Program-made: the position numbers and the translations under genes
Notes under the pieces: generated by a model
Databases searched by the model: none
What the model was told of the DNA's origin: nothing
The model's input: the letters and a program-made list of their open reading frames with translations, nothing else
Assembly: GCA_007922195.1 (NCBI GenBank)
Contig: ML681971.1
Span: 19,325,987 to 19,389,986 of the forward strand
Source of the DNA: Podocnemis expansa
Lineage: Eukaryota > Chordata > Testudines > Podocnemididae
DNA length: 64,000 nucleotides
Reading direction: 5' to 3'
Shown: piece after piece, positions 23,141-33,011 of the stretch
How the letters are laid out: the number at the start of each line of letters is the position of its first letter
Position numbering within the stretch: position 1 is the first letter of the stretch

Positions 23141-23229
23141 ATTGACTGCATTGGAATTGTGTGCCATTGGTTATAAATATTTTTATTATGCCTTTATCTC
23201 AACTTATTTACAACAGGAAAAAAACAGTC

Positions 23230-23410
23230 CATATACTGGTCCAGATTTTAAAAAACTCAACATCTACTTATGCATCTATGTAAGAGCTATGTTTTCAAAA
23301 CTTCTCAGCACCCACTAGCTCCCACTGTGATACCTTTCGCCAGATTTTCAAAAAAGCTCAGCACTTAATATACACCTGAGATACTAAGATCTTTTGAAAA
23401 GCTGTCTGCT
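23230..23410. repeat. Dispersed CAGATTTTCAAAA repeat
   Basis: Contains GGTCCAGATTTTAAAAAACT, TTTTCAAAACTTCTCAGCAC, CGCCAGATTTTCAAAAAAGC and TCTTTTGAAAAGCTG, i.e. alternating inverted copies of one motif around CAGCACCCACTAGCTCCCAC. Similar pieces occur at 13.26, 22.08, 27.29 and 39.3 kb. This looks like an old dispersed reptile repeat of unknown class. Confidence 0.5.
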
Positions 23411-24394
23411 TATGGTGATGCCTGAAGGGGAGCTAAGACTTTTTAAAAATGTGACCAAGAACACCTATTTAGCAAAACATTCTTTAATATACAACCATAC
23501 TTTAAAATACAGTCAATACAGGTTAAACAGAATTAAAATAAATACATACCAATACAGGTTAAATAATCCAACAAACACTGATGCCCAGGGTCTTGTGCTT
23601 ACAATCATAAATCATCCTATTGGTTTTAAGATCATTTCCTAAATGGATCATTTCCTTAGTACGTCTGCTTGTGGTCTGCCCTGGCAAAATTTCTCTTCTA
23701 AATCTCAGTGCCAGTGAAAAAAGGACAAGATCCACCCTGCTTTTGTTCTTAAAATGTCAAGTTGCAAAAAGGAAGGTCAAATGTATAGATTCTTAATATT
23801 AATTCCTTTGAGCATCATGTAGAGGTAATCAACTATTTATAAAACTTGTGTTAAAAAAGCAGAGCCCCTGGTGAAAAGTTCCATGTGACTCCACAAGTGC
23901 TCTTGGGAGTCACTAAAAGAGAATTGCCCAGACATGCTTCTGCACTGCCTCTTATAATTCTGTGACATCCTTCAGTGACAAAAAGTTAAAAGGGCATTGT
24001 CAACACCATTTGTACACTCCCATTTCTGCCCTTCCAGTCTGAACAGATGCTGGTTTTCCATTTAAGCAGTGGGTTACACAGCACAGAGAATTCTGCAGTA
24101 AAAGAAATTAAGCTCAAGCACCATTGTGGAGAATTCTTCTCCAGTCCAGCTGTTCAGGAGTCATCTTTTCCTTGTCATGTGAAGGGAAAGCCAGTTGCAG
24201 CACTGCATGGAGAAATATCTTGTGCATTAAGATGGTATGAAGCTATGTAGTGGAGCTAATAGGAAGGAGTGAGGTGGCTGAGGGGAAGTGCAGGGGAACA
24301 AAGGATGATTTATTTGGCCAGTCATTTTCCATATTCTCTTTTTTAGAAACTTACTTGAACTATTTTGCTGGAAGATGATAAAGTTGATGATGAC
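23411..24394. other. No gene or clear repeat
   Basis: Two near-identical CAATACAGGTTAAA words (23514 and 23551) form a short local duplication. No gene is seen. Confidence 0.45.
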
Positions 24395-24615
24395 CTGGCC
24401 CTTATATAATGCTCTTTATCTATAGAGTTCAAATCCTTTATAAAGGAGGGTCCGTCTCTGTATCCCATGTTACAAGAAGGAAAACTGAGGTGAAGAGAGG
24501 GGAAATGACTTGCCCAAACTTTCACACAGCAGGCCAGAGAGTGAGCCAGGAACAGAATCCAGATCTCTTAAATCCCAGTCTAGTGCTCTATCCATTTGGA
24601 CACACTGCCTCAATA
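24395..24615 (+). repeat. MIR-type SINE remnant
   Basis: Collinear MIR signatures: TATAATGCTCTTTATC, CATGTTACAAGAAGGAAAAC, TGACTTGCCCAAACTTTCAC, CAGGAACAGAATCCAGATCT and CCCAGTCTAGTGCTCTATCC. One of the best preserved copies in the window. Confidence 0.85.
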
Positions 24616-24850
24616 GGCTTGAATCAGGTCAAAATTGTCCAACAATGTGCAGGTTTGGCTTCTTTCACTCACAGCCCACCTTCATTTTTCACATGATCTT
24701 ACAATAAAATCCTGTATGCATTGGCCAGCTTCAGGCCAGCCTCTGTGACTTCACCAGAGTGTGGCTGAGCAGATAGGGCTCTTCTTTTCTCTTCCCTCCT
24801 CTCCTCTGTGCAGAATATAGAATCTCAGTGGGGAGAATAGTCCTTGCTCC

Positions 24851-25561
24851 TGTGGGGGACAAATTAATCAGGACTCTCGACCTGGAAAGAGAGACCGCTG
24901 ATCCCTCCCAATGATGAAGGCCGGTTCCCAGCTGAGACTCAAATAAGCAGAGAACGGGGTGTGGTCCAGGTTTTATTATTCAGCTGAATAACAAAAGGAA
25001 CTGCAGCAGAGGGCAGCAAAGAAGTGCTAGCCCCTTCAAACAGGCCCCCCCCCCAACAACTCGAGTGTGAGAGAGAGCCCCGAGGGGCAGCATCACAACA
25101 CTTTTATCCAGTACAGTATGATAATGCTGTGATAATGCTTATATGATTGACAAGGTTTTTAGAGACCCATATATGGTTACATTAACATTATTAAATGCAT
25201 ATTAATAATTAAAGAATGCATATAATTATCCCTGCCTCTGTTTACTGTTGACATCATTTGCATTATCCTGGACAGCCTCAGGATCTGCAAACTCATTAAT
25301 TTCTGCCTAGAGGTGCTGACCTTACATTCTTGTGAGGCTATGGTGCCAAGAAGGGTGAGAGCAGGAGATAGGAGGTAATACTCCCTTTTCAGTTAGAACA
25401 AAGACGGGACAGGCTAGCTTACGTTCCTTGTCCAGATGGTCAGGAGAAAAAGCATGAGAAAGGGGAGACAACACCCTTTAACTATCAACTCTAGGCTGCT
25501 TGTTAAAGAAACTTAGATACATGACTTGCCAGAGAAATGACCCCACTACCATAGCAACCCA
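24851..25561 (-). mobile_element. Probable solo LTR (endogenous retrovirus/LTR element)
   Basis: On the minus strand the right-hand end is TTTGTCCCCCACA (CA at 24851). Upstream is AATAAAACCTGGACCACACC, a polyadenylation signal followed by a U5-like segment ending in CTCTCTTTCCAGGTCGAGAG. Further upstream lies a TATA-like GGATAAAAGTG near 25105, about 130 bases before the polyadenylation signal. This U3-TATA-R-AATAAA-U5-CA order is that of an LTR. The 5' edge is less certain; TGGGTTGCTATGG at 25561 gives a TG start and flanks that share GCTCC imperfectly. There is no primer-binding site or coding region beside it, hence solo. Confidence 0.6.
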
Positions 25562-25838
25562 CGGCTCCAACGAGGCCTACACTTCAGCACCTTTCCCACT
25601 GTCCTACAGAAGAGATTACATACAATTTCCCTTACACTCCCAGCTACTGTTCTGTTCGGTGCAAGCTAGAATGCTTCACTGTTATCATAACTGAGCTACC
25701 ACTCCACACTCTCTCCACCCAGAGCTGGATTAAGACACAAGCACACTAGGTCCAAATTTGCAAAGGGATGTCCTAAAATCCTAGGCCAGCATCTTTTGCC
25801 TCCATTGTTGCTTCCTCTGTGCCCTGCTGAGGGAACCC
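25562..25838. other. Unclassified short interval
   Basis: Between the probable LTR and the TTTCGAAA MITE. No gene was recognised; it may include remaining LTR sequence if the LTR is longer than judged. Confidence 0.4.
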
Positions 25839-26220
25839 TGGGCTGTGTTCACACAGCACTCTTATTTCGAAATAACAGAAGTTGTTTTGAAACAAGAAAT
25901 ACCCGTTCACATGACACACGGTTCTTTCGAAACAACAGCGTTGTTTCGAAACAACTTAAACCCCACGTGGGGACAAAACAATGTTGTTTCGAAACAATCA
26001 TTTCGAAACAGTGCTGTACAAACGTTGTTTCGAAACAACAGTGACTTGTTTCAAAATAACTGTTGCCTGAAACTGCTATTTCACTTTGAGCTTTTTTCCT
26101 TAATTCAAATTAACAAGCTGTTAATTCAAATTAAGTTATTTTGAAATAAGGCATTATTTCGATACAAGTTGTTTCAACACAACTTGTATCAAAATAATGC
26201 CTCTGTGTGAACACAGCCCT
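25839..26220 (+). mobile_element. TTTCGAAA-rich MITE, full copy 2
   Basis: Starts GGCTGTGTTCACACAGC and ends GTGTGAACACAGCC. CTG lies immediately outside both ends, a 3-bp duplication. The interior is a chain of TTTCGAAACAAC palindromes around a TTAAACCCCACGTGGGG block, then TTAATTCAAATTAACAAGC and TATTTTGAAATAAG. Open frames on the plus strand (25796-26044, 25845-26144) are translations of the repeats. Confidence 0.85.
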
Positions 26221-27474
26221 GGCCACCAACAGCAGTACCTTGTGCCCTGGCATTGCAACCCTGGTGCAGGAGGGAAGCCCTGAATGTAGGGTAAGGACTG
26301 GTGGGGATAAACTCCATTCTGCACTTACCTGGTAGTGTCCAGCTCCTGTCCTCTGGGACTCAGTCTGGCTCCCAGCTCCTGGCATTGCAGTCTGGCACAC
26401 GGTGTCTCAGTACCACTTGGGTCTGGCTCAGCCACACCCTCTGTCATGACAGGGGTATTGCTGGGCCAAATTTGAGTGAGTGGCTTGGTGACTTGGCACA
26501 CAGGATTGCAAAACCACTCAGGTCACATCCCCCAAAGCAGGGAGCTGGTCCCAGCCCCATGAATCAAGAGCCACCAATGAGGATGGGCACAGGCCAATTT
26601 GCTTTTCAACTCCCACCTCTGCAGACTCCCATTCACACTGGGGGGGGGGAGAAGTATACGTTTGCCTATTGCCCACTGATGGATTGATCCAGTCTAGTCT
26701 CCCCATTTCCTAGCATTTCTCCAGAGCATGGGACAGAATATTGCCCTAAAGTTCTCTACTACCACATGAATTATTCTCATGGCATCTTGAGAGTAACTGA
26801 TTTGAGGCTGTGGAGGTGTCCATCTCAGTACCGTGGACCTTAAACCTGTAGTGTTAAAGAAACCAAATGACTGGGGTGGTTGTTAAGGTTTGTATTTCAA
26901 GGCGAATAACCTGTACAAAGTGGCTCTGCTCCTAAGCTCTTTCGCTCTAAGTGATTCAGTCAATAAGAAGCGCAAGAGAAGAACTTTATCACAACAAACT
27001 GTAAGCGTTTCATCCAAGAGCTAACTGCTTAGACTTACATGAGTCTACTCCTCTGAGCCTGAGTTAATTGATTGGGCTTTGAGACTCAGCACTGTAGGCT
27101 TGTCTTCACAGTAGAGCCATACCCTATGGCTCTGTCTAGCTGATTTGTGGAAACAATTAGCAAGATCTTTGAAAACCTAGATTTGTGGCTTCAGCTAGCT
27201 GGACCCGCAATGGGTGCCTGCAAAATCAGAAATTGATTAAAAATGCTGTGGACATTAGACCCAACCTTTATTTGGGTGCCATTTGGAGCACTAATCTTCA
27301 AAAGTACCATGGATTGGGGGCTCCAGTGGACATCAATGGGAATTGTAGGTGATCACCACCACTGAAAATCAAGCTTAAATATCAATTTAGGAGCTTAGGT
27401 TTAGGTACTTAAGTTTAAAAACAGCATTTATATTGTTAGTGGCAAGTACCTTTCACCCAGATTAAGTTCCTTTT
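26221..27474. other. No gene supported
   Basis: 26230-26690 is fairly GC-rich. A 128-codon plus frame at 26301-26687 has no known domain and spans a G homopolymer near 26641, so I leave it out. 27290-27390 has the dispersed CTTCAAAAGTACCATGG / CACTGAAAATCAAGC pair. Confidence 0.4.
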
Positions 27475-27960
27475 GTGCAAAGTTCTATTCAGTCATATAA
27501 TAAAATACTATCCTTGCTTCAAGGACCATACAACTAAAACAGACAAGATTGATAAAGAGAAAAAGGCAGGAAATAGTACTACCCCCATTTTTAATGATGG
27601 GGATTTGAGCCAGAGAGAGATTTAGGATCAAAATTACAAAGGTAGTTTTAGGTGCTTAATGATGCAGATAAGTCCCTACTAGAATTCACAAAAGTGCTTG
27701 AGGGCTTCTTCACACAACGACTACTCTTGATGAACTCTGAGCATGCACATTCTTATTCCAGAATAAAGGGGCCTTGTTTGTGGTCTTGGTTCCTGAATAG
27801 CAGTTCCAGAAAATTGCATATTTAGCCCTGAATGAATTAAGTGTCTAACCCTCCTATTTGCTTTATAAAAGTGACTGAGGGGTCTGTAACTAAGTTAGAA
27901 AATGAACTCAGATCTTGGTTCACTGTCTAGTATTTTAACCACAAGACTATCTAAGAACTT
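27475..27960 (+). repeat. SINE remnant (MIR/CR1-type), split
   Basis: CTTGCTTCAAGGACCATACA, CTAAAACAGACAAGATTG and CTACCCCCATTTTTAATGAT follow the body order of the SINE seen at 39.66 and 51.08 kb. The tail piece GTCTAGTATTTTAACCACAA lies at 27926-27945, separated by an insertion that includes TTAGGTGCTTAATGATGCAG. Confidence 0.55.
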
Positions 27961-29885
27961 ATTGCCAGCATTTAGAAATCAGGTTTCAATATCCATATAT
28001 ATCTACTTCACATCAGTGACTGGGATTGAGAGTTTAAGATAATTTAAAAAACACTCTTCACTCAACGGCTGTATCCTCTTTCAGAAGATGCATTTGGGAG
28101 CTGCCTTCAGCAGCCTCTGGCTCTCTCACCCTCCTGTGAAGATTTGTTGCAATAAATAAAATAAGCCATCAAATTATATTCATTTAAAATTTCACCACAC
28201 TCAAATTTATGGAGCTTCCACCTAAACAGCCAATTTCTTACTTTTTTTTTCTGATGTCCATTAAGAATGGGGTAAGCATCCATCTTTTCAACCCACATGT
28301 ATCTTTTTCATTACAAGCAAGGGACTGATATATGTTACAGCCAAATGGTGGATTGCCTGGCATGCTGTGTGCAGGGGGAATTCTTTCGCCTCAGAATGAC
28401 TGTGAAACTCTTTATCTAAGACAGAGGAATTTTTTGACACTTGTTCACAGCAGACAGGTAAGCAGGAGACAAGCGAGCTATGACAGGCCTTCCTATGTCT
28501 TTTCCCCAACATTAAATTGCAGAATCTAATGGCTTGCTGGAGACATGCTGTCAGAATGATAGAAATGGTGAAGTTATTAAATGAGGATCTCTATTTGCAA
28601 AACTGCTTTGATCTCCAAAGAGGCTATGCAGCTCAGTATATCATATCCTTCACCTAAAAGAGAGAAGGGATTTCAATATATGTAAGTGTTGCTATTTTCC
28701 TGGAATTCCTGTGCCCGGAACATCTTCTGTAGCTGGATAACAAATGGAACAAATTGGGAGGAAGAGTATGAAGGCTTAATTTTGTACTCTGCAAGCCTGG
28801 CCTGACCATTCTGTGGACTGTTTACAGGCCTAAGAGCGGGCTGGAAGCTGAAAGGAGCTAGCTGTCATGGGCTCCAAAGGACTGTTATTAGAGCAGATGT
28901 TTCCAAGGATGCAGGGAAGCCCTAGCAATGCCCCTTCTCATAATTGCTAGCTCCCTCCTTATAGCTATGGCTCTTGCCCACATCCTTGTCCCTATACTGG
29001 CCGCAGGGATGAGGTGGGTGTAGTGTAGGAGTCATTATGATAGTTCTGTGCAACCACTGTCTATATTTGGGGTGCCTCCTTCTCTGCCAGTTGTAGGTCA
29101 GCTTTATCCCAGTGTGTGAGACAATGATCAATTCAATGTAGAGGGAAATGTGGATGGTAGTATCTGATTCTTTGCAAACCAGATTGCAGTTTTAATTTTT
29201 ATAAAATCTCTTTCAAGAAAATATGAGAGAACTTGCTTGAATGCATTTGCAACTAGTCCAAACATGCTGGATTTGATAGTGTGACTTGGAATCATACACC
29301 ACTTGCTTTATTTGCTTAGGTTGGGGGAGACTTGGTAGAAAAACTAGACAAGTTTGGGGGGGGGGGACAAATCAGGAAAGAAAGATGAGAGAAATGGAGC
29401 AGGGAGGAAAAAGCTGAATGATATAGAGCTAGATTCTATGTTACCATGAGTCTTGTTCAGTCACTTATGTGAGTGCAAAATGCTACCAGTCTGATTTGCT
29501 GGTGTTTTATACCCACATGGCAAAGTGTATGTGACTAAGGTGAGCAATAAAGAATCACCTCCACCTGTCCAAAATACAGGGGACTAGATCCTTTGCAAAT
29601 TAGTGTAACTCCATTTTTTTAGAGTTGTGCAAACAATGATTTTTTTGGTTTGCTGGCAATTCCTGAAAAATGGGAGGGTGGAGTCATTTAGGGTGAAATA
29701 AAACATTTTGTTTTGATTTGGGTTGTTTTAGAATGTTCTTAATAAGATTAAAGGACATTTTGGAACAAAGTCTTTCTGAACTGAAAAACTGAAATTTCAT
29801 TTTGAAAATGCTGAAATACTCTTGATTGTTTTTTTAAAAAAATCTATTTATTTAATCAAAACAATTTGGCAAGTTTATAAAATGT
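27961..29885. other. No gene or clear repeat
   Basis: AT-rich sequence with a G homopolymer near 29356-29365. 29585-29625 has a piece of the GGACTAGATCCTTTGCAAAT / TAGTGTAACTCC dispersed family. No gene was recognised. Confidence 0.45.
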
Positions 29886-30045
29886 TCTTACGAGTCCTGT
29901 GGCACCTTAAAGACTAACAAATTTATTTCAGCATAAGCTTCCATGGGCTAGGACCCAATTCATTAGATACGTTTGACAAAGTGCATTCTAGCCCACGAAA
30001 ACTACGCTCAAATAAATGTGTTAGTGTTTAAGGTCTTTGAAAGAT
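29886..30045. mobile_element. Penelope-like terminal palindrome
   Basis: The left arm is ACGAGTCCTGTGGCACC, TTAAAGACTAACAAATTTAT, CAGCATAAGCTTCCATGGG. The right arm TCTAGCCCACGAAAACTACG and AAATGTGTTAGTGTTTAAGG is its inverse. The right terminus is cut short after GTCTTTGAAAG. Confidence 0.8.
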
Positions 30046-30560
30046 CAAAGCCAGCAGGCAGCCTGAGAGTAAAAGAAGGAAGATATGTGAGCCTCAGAAT
30101 ACTGAAGACTTTGTTCACCATTGGCTAACCAGGCTTACTGCAGGTTGATTAGAGGCACCTGAGGTCAGTTAAGAAGTAGCCAGGTGCCTGATAAAAGCCT
30201 CCCTGCTCCAAACAGAAGATGCACCAGCTGAAGGAGGAACAGGAGGGTGGTGCTATGCAGAGCAAAGGAGTTTGAAGCAAAGGAGCAGAAGAATTTGTAG
30301 AAGGTAACTGGACTTGAGAAGAGAAAGAAAGGTGTGTCTGAGATTCTTGATTGGTTGAGAAAAGAAACCTGACCTAAGGGGAGACCAGGCACAAGGAACT
30401 GTAAGGACAGAGGGGGAAGACAGCCCAGGGGAAAGAAGAGTAGGTTGGAACATTGTCAGCAGCATGTAGCTGCACTTCATAGGACCCCTTGGCTGGGACC
30501 CAGAGTCAAGGGTGGACCCAGGTCCCAAATCCCTTCTCATCCCATTCTTATGTTCCAGCT
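30046..30560 (+). other. Possible retroelement leader
   Basis: Reads AAGCCAGCAGGCAGCCTGAG, later CAGGTGCCTGATAAAAGCCT (TATA-like), then a purine-rich leader and GGACCCAGAGTCAAGGGTGG. The style matches leader regions of LTR retrotransposons I know from turtles, and the 20.2-20.56 kb block. No primer-binding site, LTR pair or coding domain is visible. The minus frame 30253-30540 is not supported. Confidence 0.3.
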
Positions 30561-30805
30561 GAGAACAGACTTTGATTTAATATGTAGGAACTGCTTCTTT
30601 CTTGTATTAGGTTCACATCAATTGCACTCATTGTTTTCAATGACATTACTCCTGAATTGCACCACTATTTGTGAAAGAATCAGGCCAGGTTTATATAAAG
30701 CACTTGAGTTTACCATCCTAAATTTAGAAGAGTGGTTGAAGGCAGTTTCTTTATTTTTTTTTTAATAGTACATAGCAGCAAGTGCTTTCCCTCTAACTAG
30801 TAAAA

Positions 30806-30880
30806 TATATAGGACCAGATCTGCAGCTGATGTAAGCCAATGTAGCTCCTGATTTATAGCAACTGAGGATGTGGTCCATT
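30806..30880. repeat. Dispersed GATCTGCAGCTGATGTAAG repeat
   Basis: GACCAGATCTGCAGCTGATG and GCAACTGAGGATGTGGTCC form an imperfect inverted pair around TGTAGCTCCTGATTTATAGC. Similar hairpins are at 14.87, 51.38, 53.73 and 63.95 kb. Confidence 0.55.
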
Positions 30881-31140
30881 CTGTTTTGCTTTTAATCAGT
30901 CATAATAATTATATGAACTTAAATTAGAGACAAAACCCAGTATTATTTCCAGAAAACATTTTTGAAGCCCAATAAATATCTTGTGATGTTTCCAAAGCTT
31001 CCAGGTTTGCCATCTTCACTTTAATTTCTTCTCCAAGATTTCATGCAGTTGGAATAGACACTTCACAAAGTCAAAATTCCTGATGTCATTTTTCCATAGC
31101 TTTAATTCACTCTCAAATCTGAGTGTGTTTCCTCCCTGCT

Positions 31141-31274
31141 GCAGGAAGATGCATGAGGTAGATTGGTTTCCTAACACTCGCAGTAGGGATTACACTGAAA
31201 AGCGGGCACAGGCAGCAGCAGCAGCAGCTAATGTCTGGACATCTGTGCATGGCCATCATCACTGGGAATTGTAA
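31141..31274 (+). other. Exon-like short frame, unrecognised
   Basis: A strong 3' splice-site-like tract, TTTCCTCCCTGCTGCAG, ends at 31143. It is followed by an open frame of about 42 codons (KMHEVDWFPNTRSRDYTEKR, then a run of six Ala from CAG/GCA repeats, then NVWTSVHGHHHWEL) and a stop at 31274. If real it could be a terminal or non-coding RNA exon. I do not recognise the protein, and there is no obvious polyadenylation signal or partner exon. Chance is the likelier reading. Confidence 0.2.
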
Positions 31275-32308
31275 ACAGATGACTGGAACCAAAGTTCTTC
31301 AGCATTTTCATGTTCCGTAAATATTCTCCTCAACAAAAAAAAAAGGGGAGGGGGGTAAGGGAAGAAAGATGGAGCCACTGTAGAACTGAAACTAATTTGT
31401 TTTGTTTGTAGCCTCTGTATTTTAGAGGCAGGAAAAAAGAGAACAGCAAGAAGAGTTGTGTTTGAACCATGTATGTTGGTAAAGACCCAACATAAACATA
31501 GGCAGAATGTATACTCTTTCATATAATAGTTGTAAAGCTAGCATACTCATCCTCATGATCCCAGAGATAGAGCTGAGGCACCAGACCTTTGGCTGATCTA
31601 ATCAGTCTGCCTCTACTGATGTGAATACAGCCATGATGATTCTCACCAACAGAGAAACTTAACAATGGAATAAACCATTCGAAATAACATTTATAACATT
31701 GGGTGTTTTTGAGATCAGCAAATACTTTGCAAAGCATTTTTCATTTCTGCTGCTGTGCTCCATTTTCGTAAGTATTTGTATAGTTTTGATGAATAAAGCT
31801 CAGTCTGTTGATTATCTACACCAAGGAACTTCTAATATGAGCAAGAATTTGGCCCTCAGACTGTGTTAAAAGGAGGCATACCTGTAAGATGCAGCTTTCT
31901 GTGTTAGCATATTGAGAAGAGCAAGCCACTTGAATGTTCATGTCACACAGGATGCTGGGAGTTGCTGAACAAGAATCAACACCTTGAAAATCTATTAACT
32001 CCATTAATGTTTCATATTTGGTTCTATGGAGAGATTTGTATGGCAAAAACTCTCAAGTGAGAGAGCTTCCCCAAGCAGGCACAGAAAATATCACTGAGTG
32101 AAAGAAATATTCCATTCATAATACATATGTACTGCTATAATATTCCATTGACTTAATTAGCCCAGTAATCACTATAAAATAGGTTGACTGTTTTCACTTA
32201 GATACACGATGATGCATCTTTAAGCTCTTGACATTAGTATATAAGTCTCTGCATTTGTATATACAATCCGTAGGAGGACCCAACATATTTATATACTGTG
32301 CTATAATC
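31275..32308. other. No gene or clear repeat
   Basis: Includes an A run followed by a G run at 31336-31360. Otherwise ordinary non-coding sequence. Confidence 0.45.
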
Positions 32309-32313
32309 TATAC

Positions 32314-32937
32314 CAGGCATGGCCCAAATGCAGCTCACAATCTGCATGCGGCTCTTGAAAGAAAAAGTGCAGCTCGCAGAAGAGCATGGTGAAGAGAAGT
32401 CTGGCATGGTCAGAGACAGTGGGGAAGCGGCGGCATGGTCAGGGATGGCAGGAAGAAGTGAGGTATGGTCAGAGATGATGGGGAAACAGTGGCATGGTCA
32501 GGGACAGCAATGACAAGTGCAGCATGGTCGGGGATGGTGAGGAGAAGCATGGCATGGTCAGAGGTGATGGGGAAGCACCAGCATGGTTGGGGAAAGCAGG
32601 GAGAAGCACAACATGGTCGGGGATGGCGAGGAGAAGCGGCGGCGTGGTCGGGGATGGCGAGGAGAAGCGGCGGCGTGGTCGGGGATGGCGAGGAGAAGCG
32701 GTGACATTTTTACTGCAGGCCTAGTTTTCTTGGTAACCTTAAGTAATTATTAGAATCTGACGTTAGTAGCGTCAATATTTTCCCTCTTTTTACAATAAAA
32801 TTAAAGTGTGCAATGAATTTTAAAGCCAGTAATTTTGGAGTAGGTAAAAGTATATGGCTATATGCCTCAGTGTGGCTCCTGAAGGTTTAATAATAAACTT
32901 GTGTGGCTCTTGAGTTCCCAAAGTTTGGCCATTGCTG
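32314..32937. mobile_element. hAT-like non-autonomous DNA transposon
   Basis: Left end CAGGCATGGCCCAAATG and right end (reverse complement CAGCAATGGCCAAACTTTG) are inverted. Directly outside both lies TATAC (32309-32313 and 32938-32942). Just inside are GCGGCTCTTGAAAG and TGTGGCTCTTGAG pieces typical of the reptile hAT family with CAGSGRTGGCCAAAC ends (from memory). The middle is taken over by a minisatellite. Confidence 0.7.
32384..32704 (+). repeat. 31-bp minisatellite
   Basis: About ten tandem copies of a unit like GTGGTCGGGGATGGCGAGG followed by AGAAGCGGCGGC. The last copies (32613-32700) are nearly identical at a 31-bp period and the early ones more diverged and variable in length. Plus-strand frames at 32319-32724 are translations of this array (repeating WSG/GEEK-like words), not genes. 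Confidence 0.9.
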
Positions 32938-33011
32938 TATACTGATTCATCAAATTTACTGGGCTCAATCAATGGTGGAGCTATTAAGTGTATTATGACA
33001 CTAGTTTGATT

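Larger units (their letters stand above)
22362..23145 (-). mobile_element. Penelope-like element, 5'-truncated
   Basis: On the minus strand a GIY-YIG-type endonuclease reading (about 23140 to 22666) is followed by an untranslated stretch and then the terminal sequence found in all the short palindromes of this window: AAATCTGTTAGTCTTTAAGT, CATGACTCCTTGG and TAGACTAACACAGCTATCCC. An A-rich tract of CAAAA units (22393-22460) interrupts the terminus. The reverse-transcriptase part is missing, so the copy is truncated at about 23145. This is the only copy in the window that still carries coding DNA. Confidence 0.85.

Noticed and set aside
22911..23318. 135-codon plus frame with Trp/Ala-rich wording
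   Set aside because: Antisense of the Penelope-like endonuclease fragment, extending into the neighbouring repeat.
26301..26687. 128-codon plus frame
   Set aside because: No recognised domain, crosses a G homopolymer, no splice or promoter context.
32384..32704. CRISPR-like array
   Set aside because: The units are tandem without spacers, and the genome is vertebrate.
32319..32724. Overlapping plus-strand frames with repeating WSG/GEEK words
   Set aside because: Translations of the 31-bp minisatellite in different frames.
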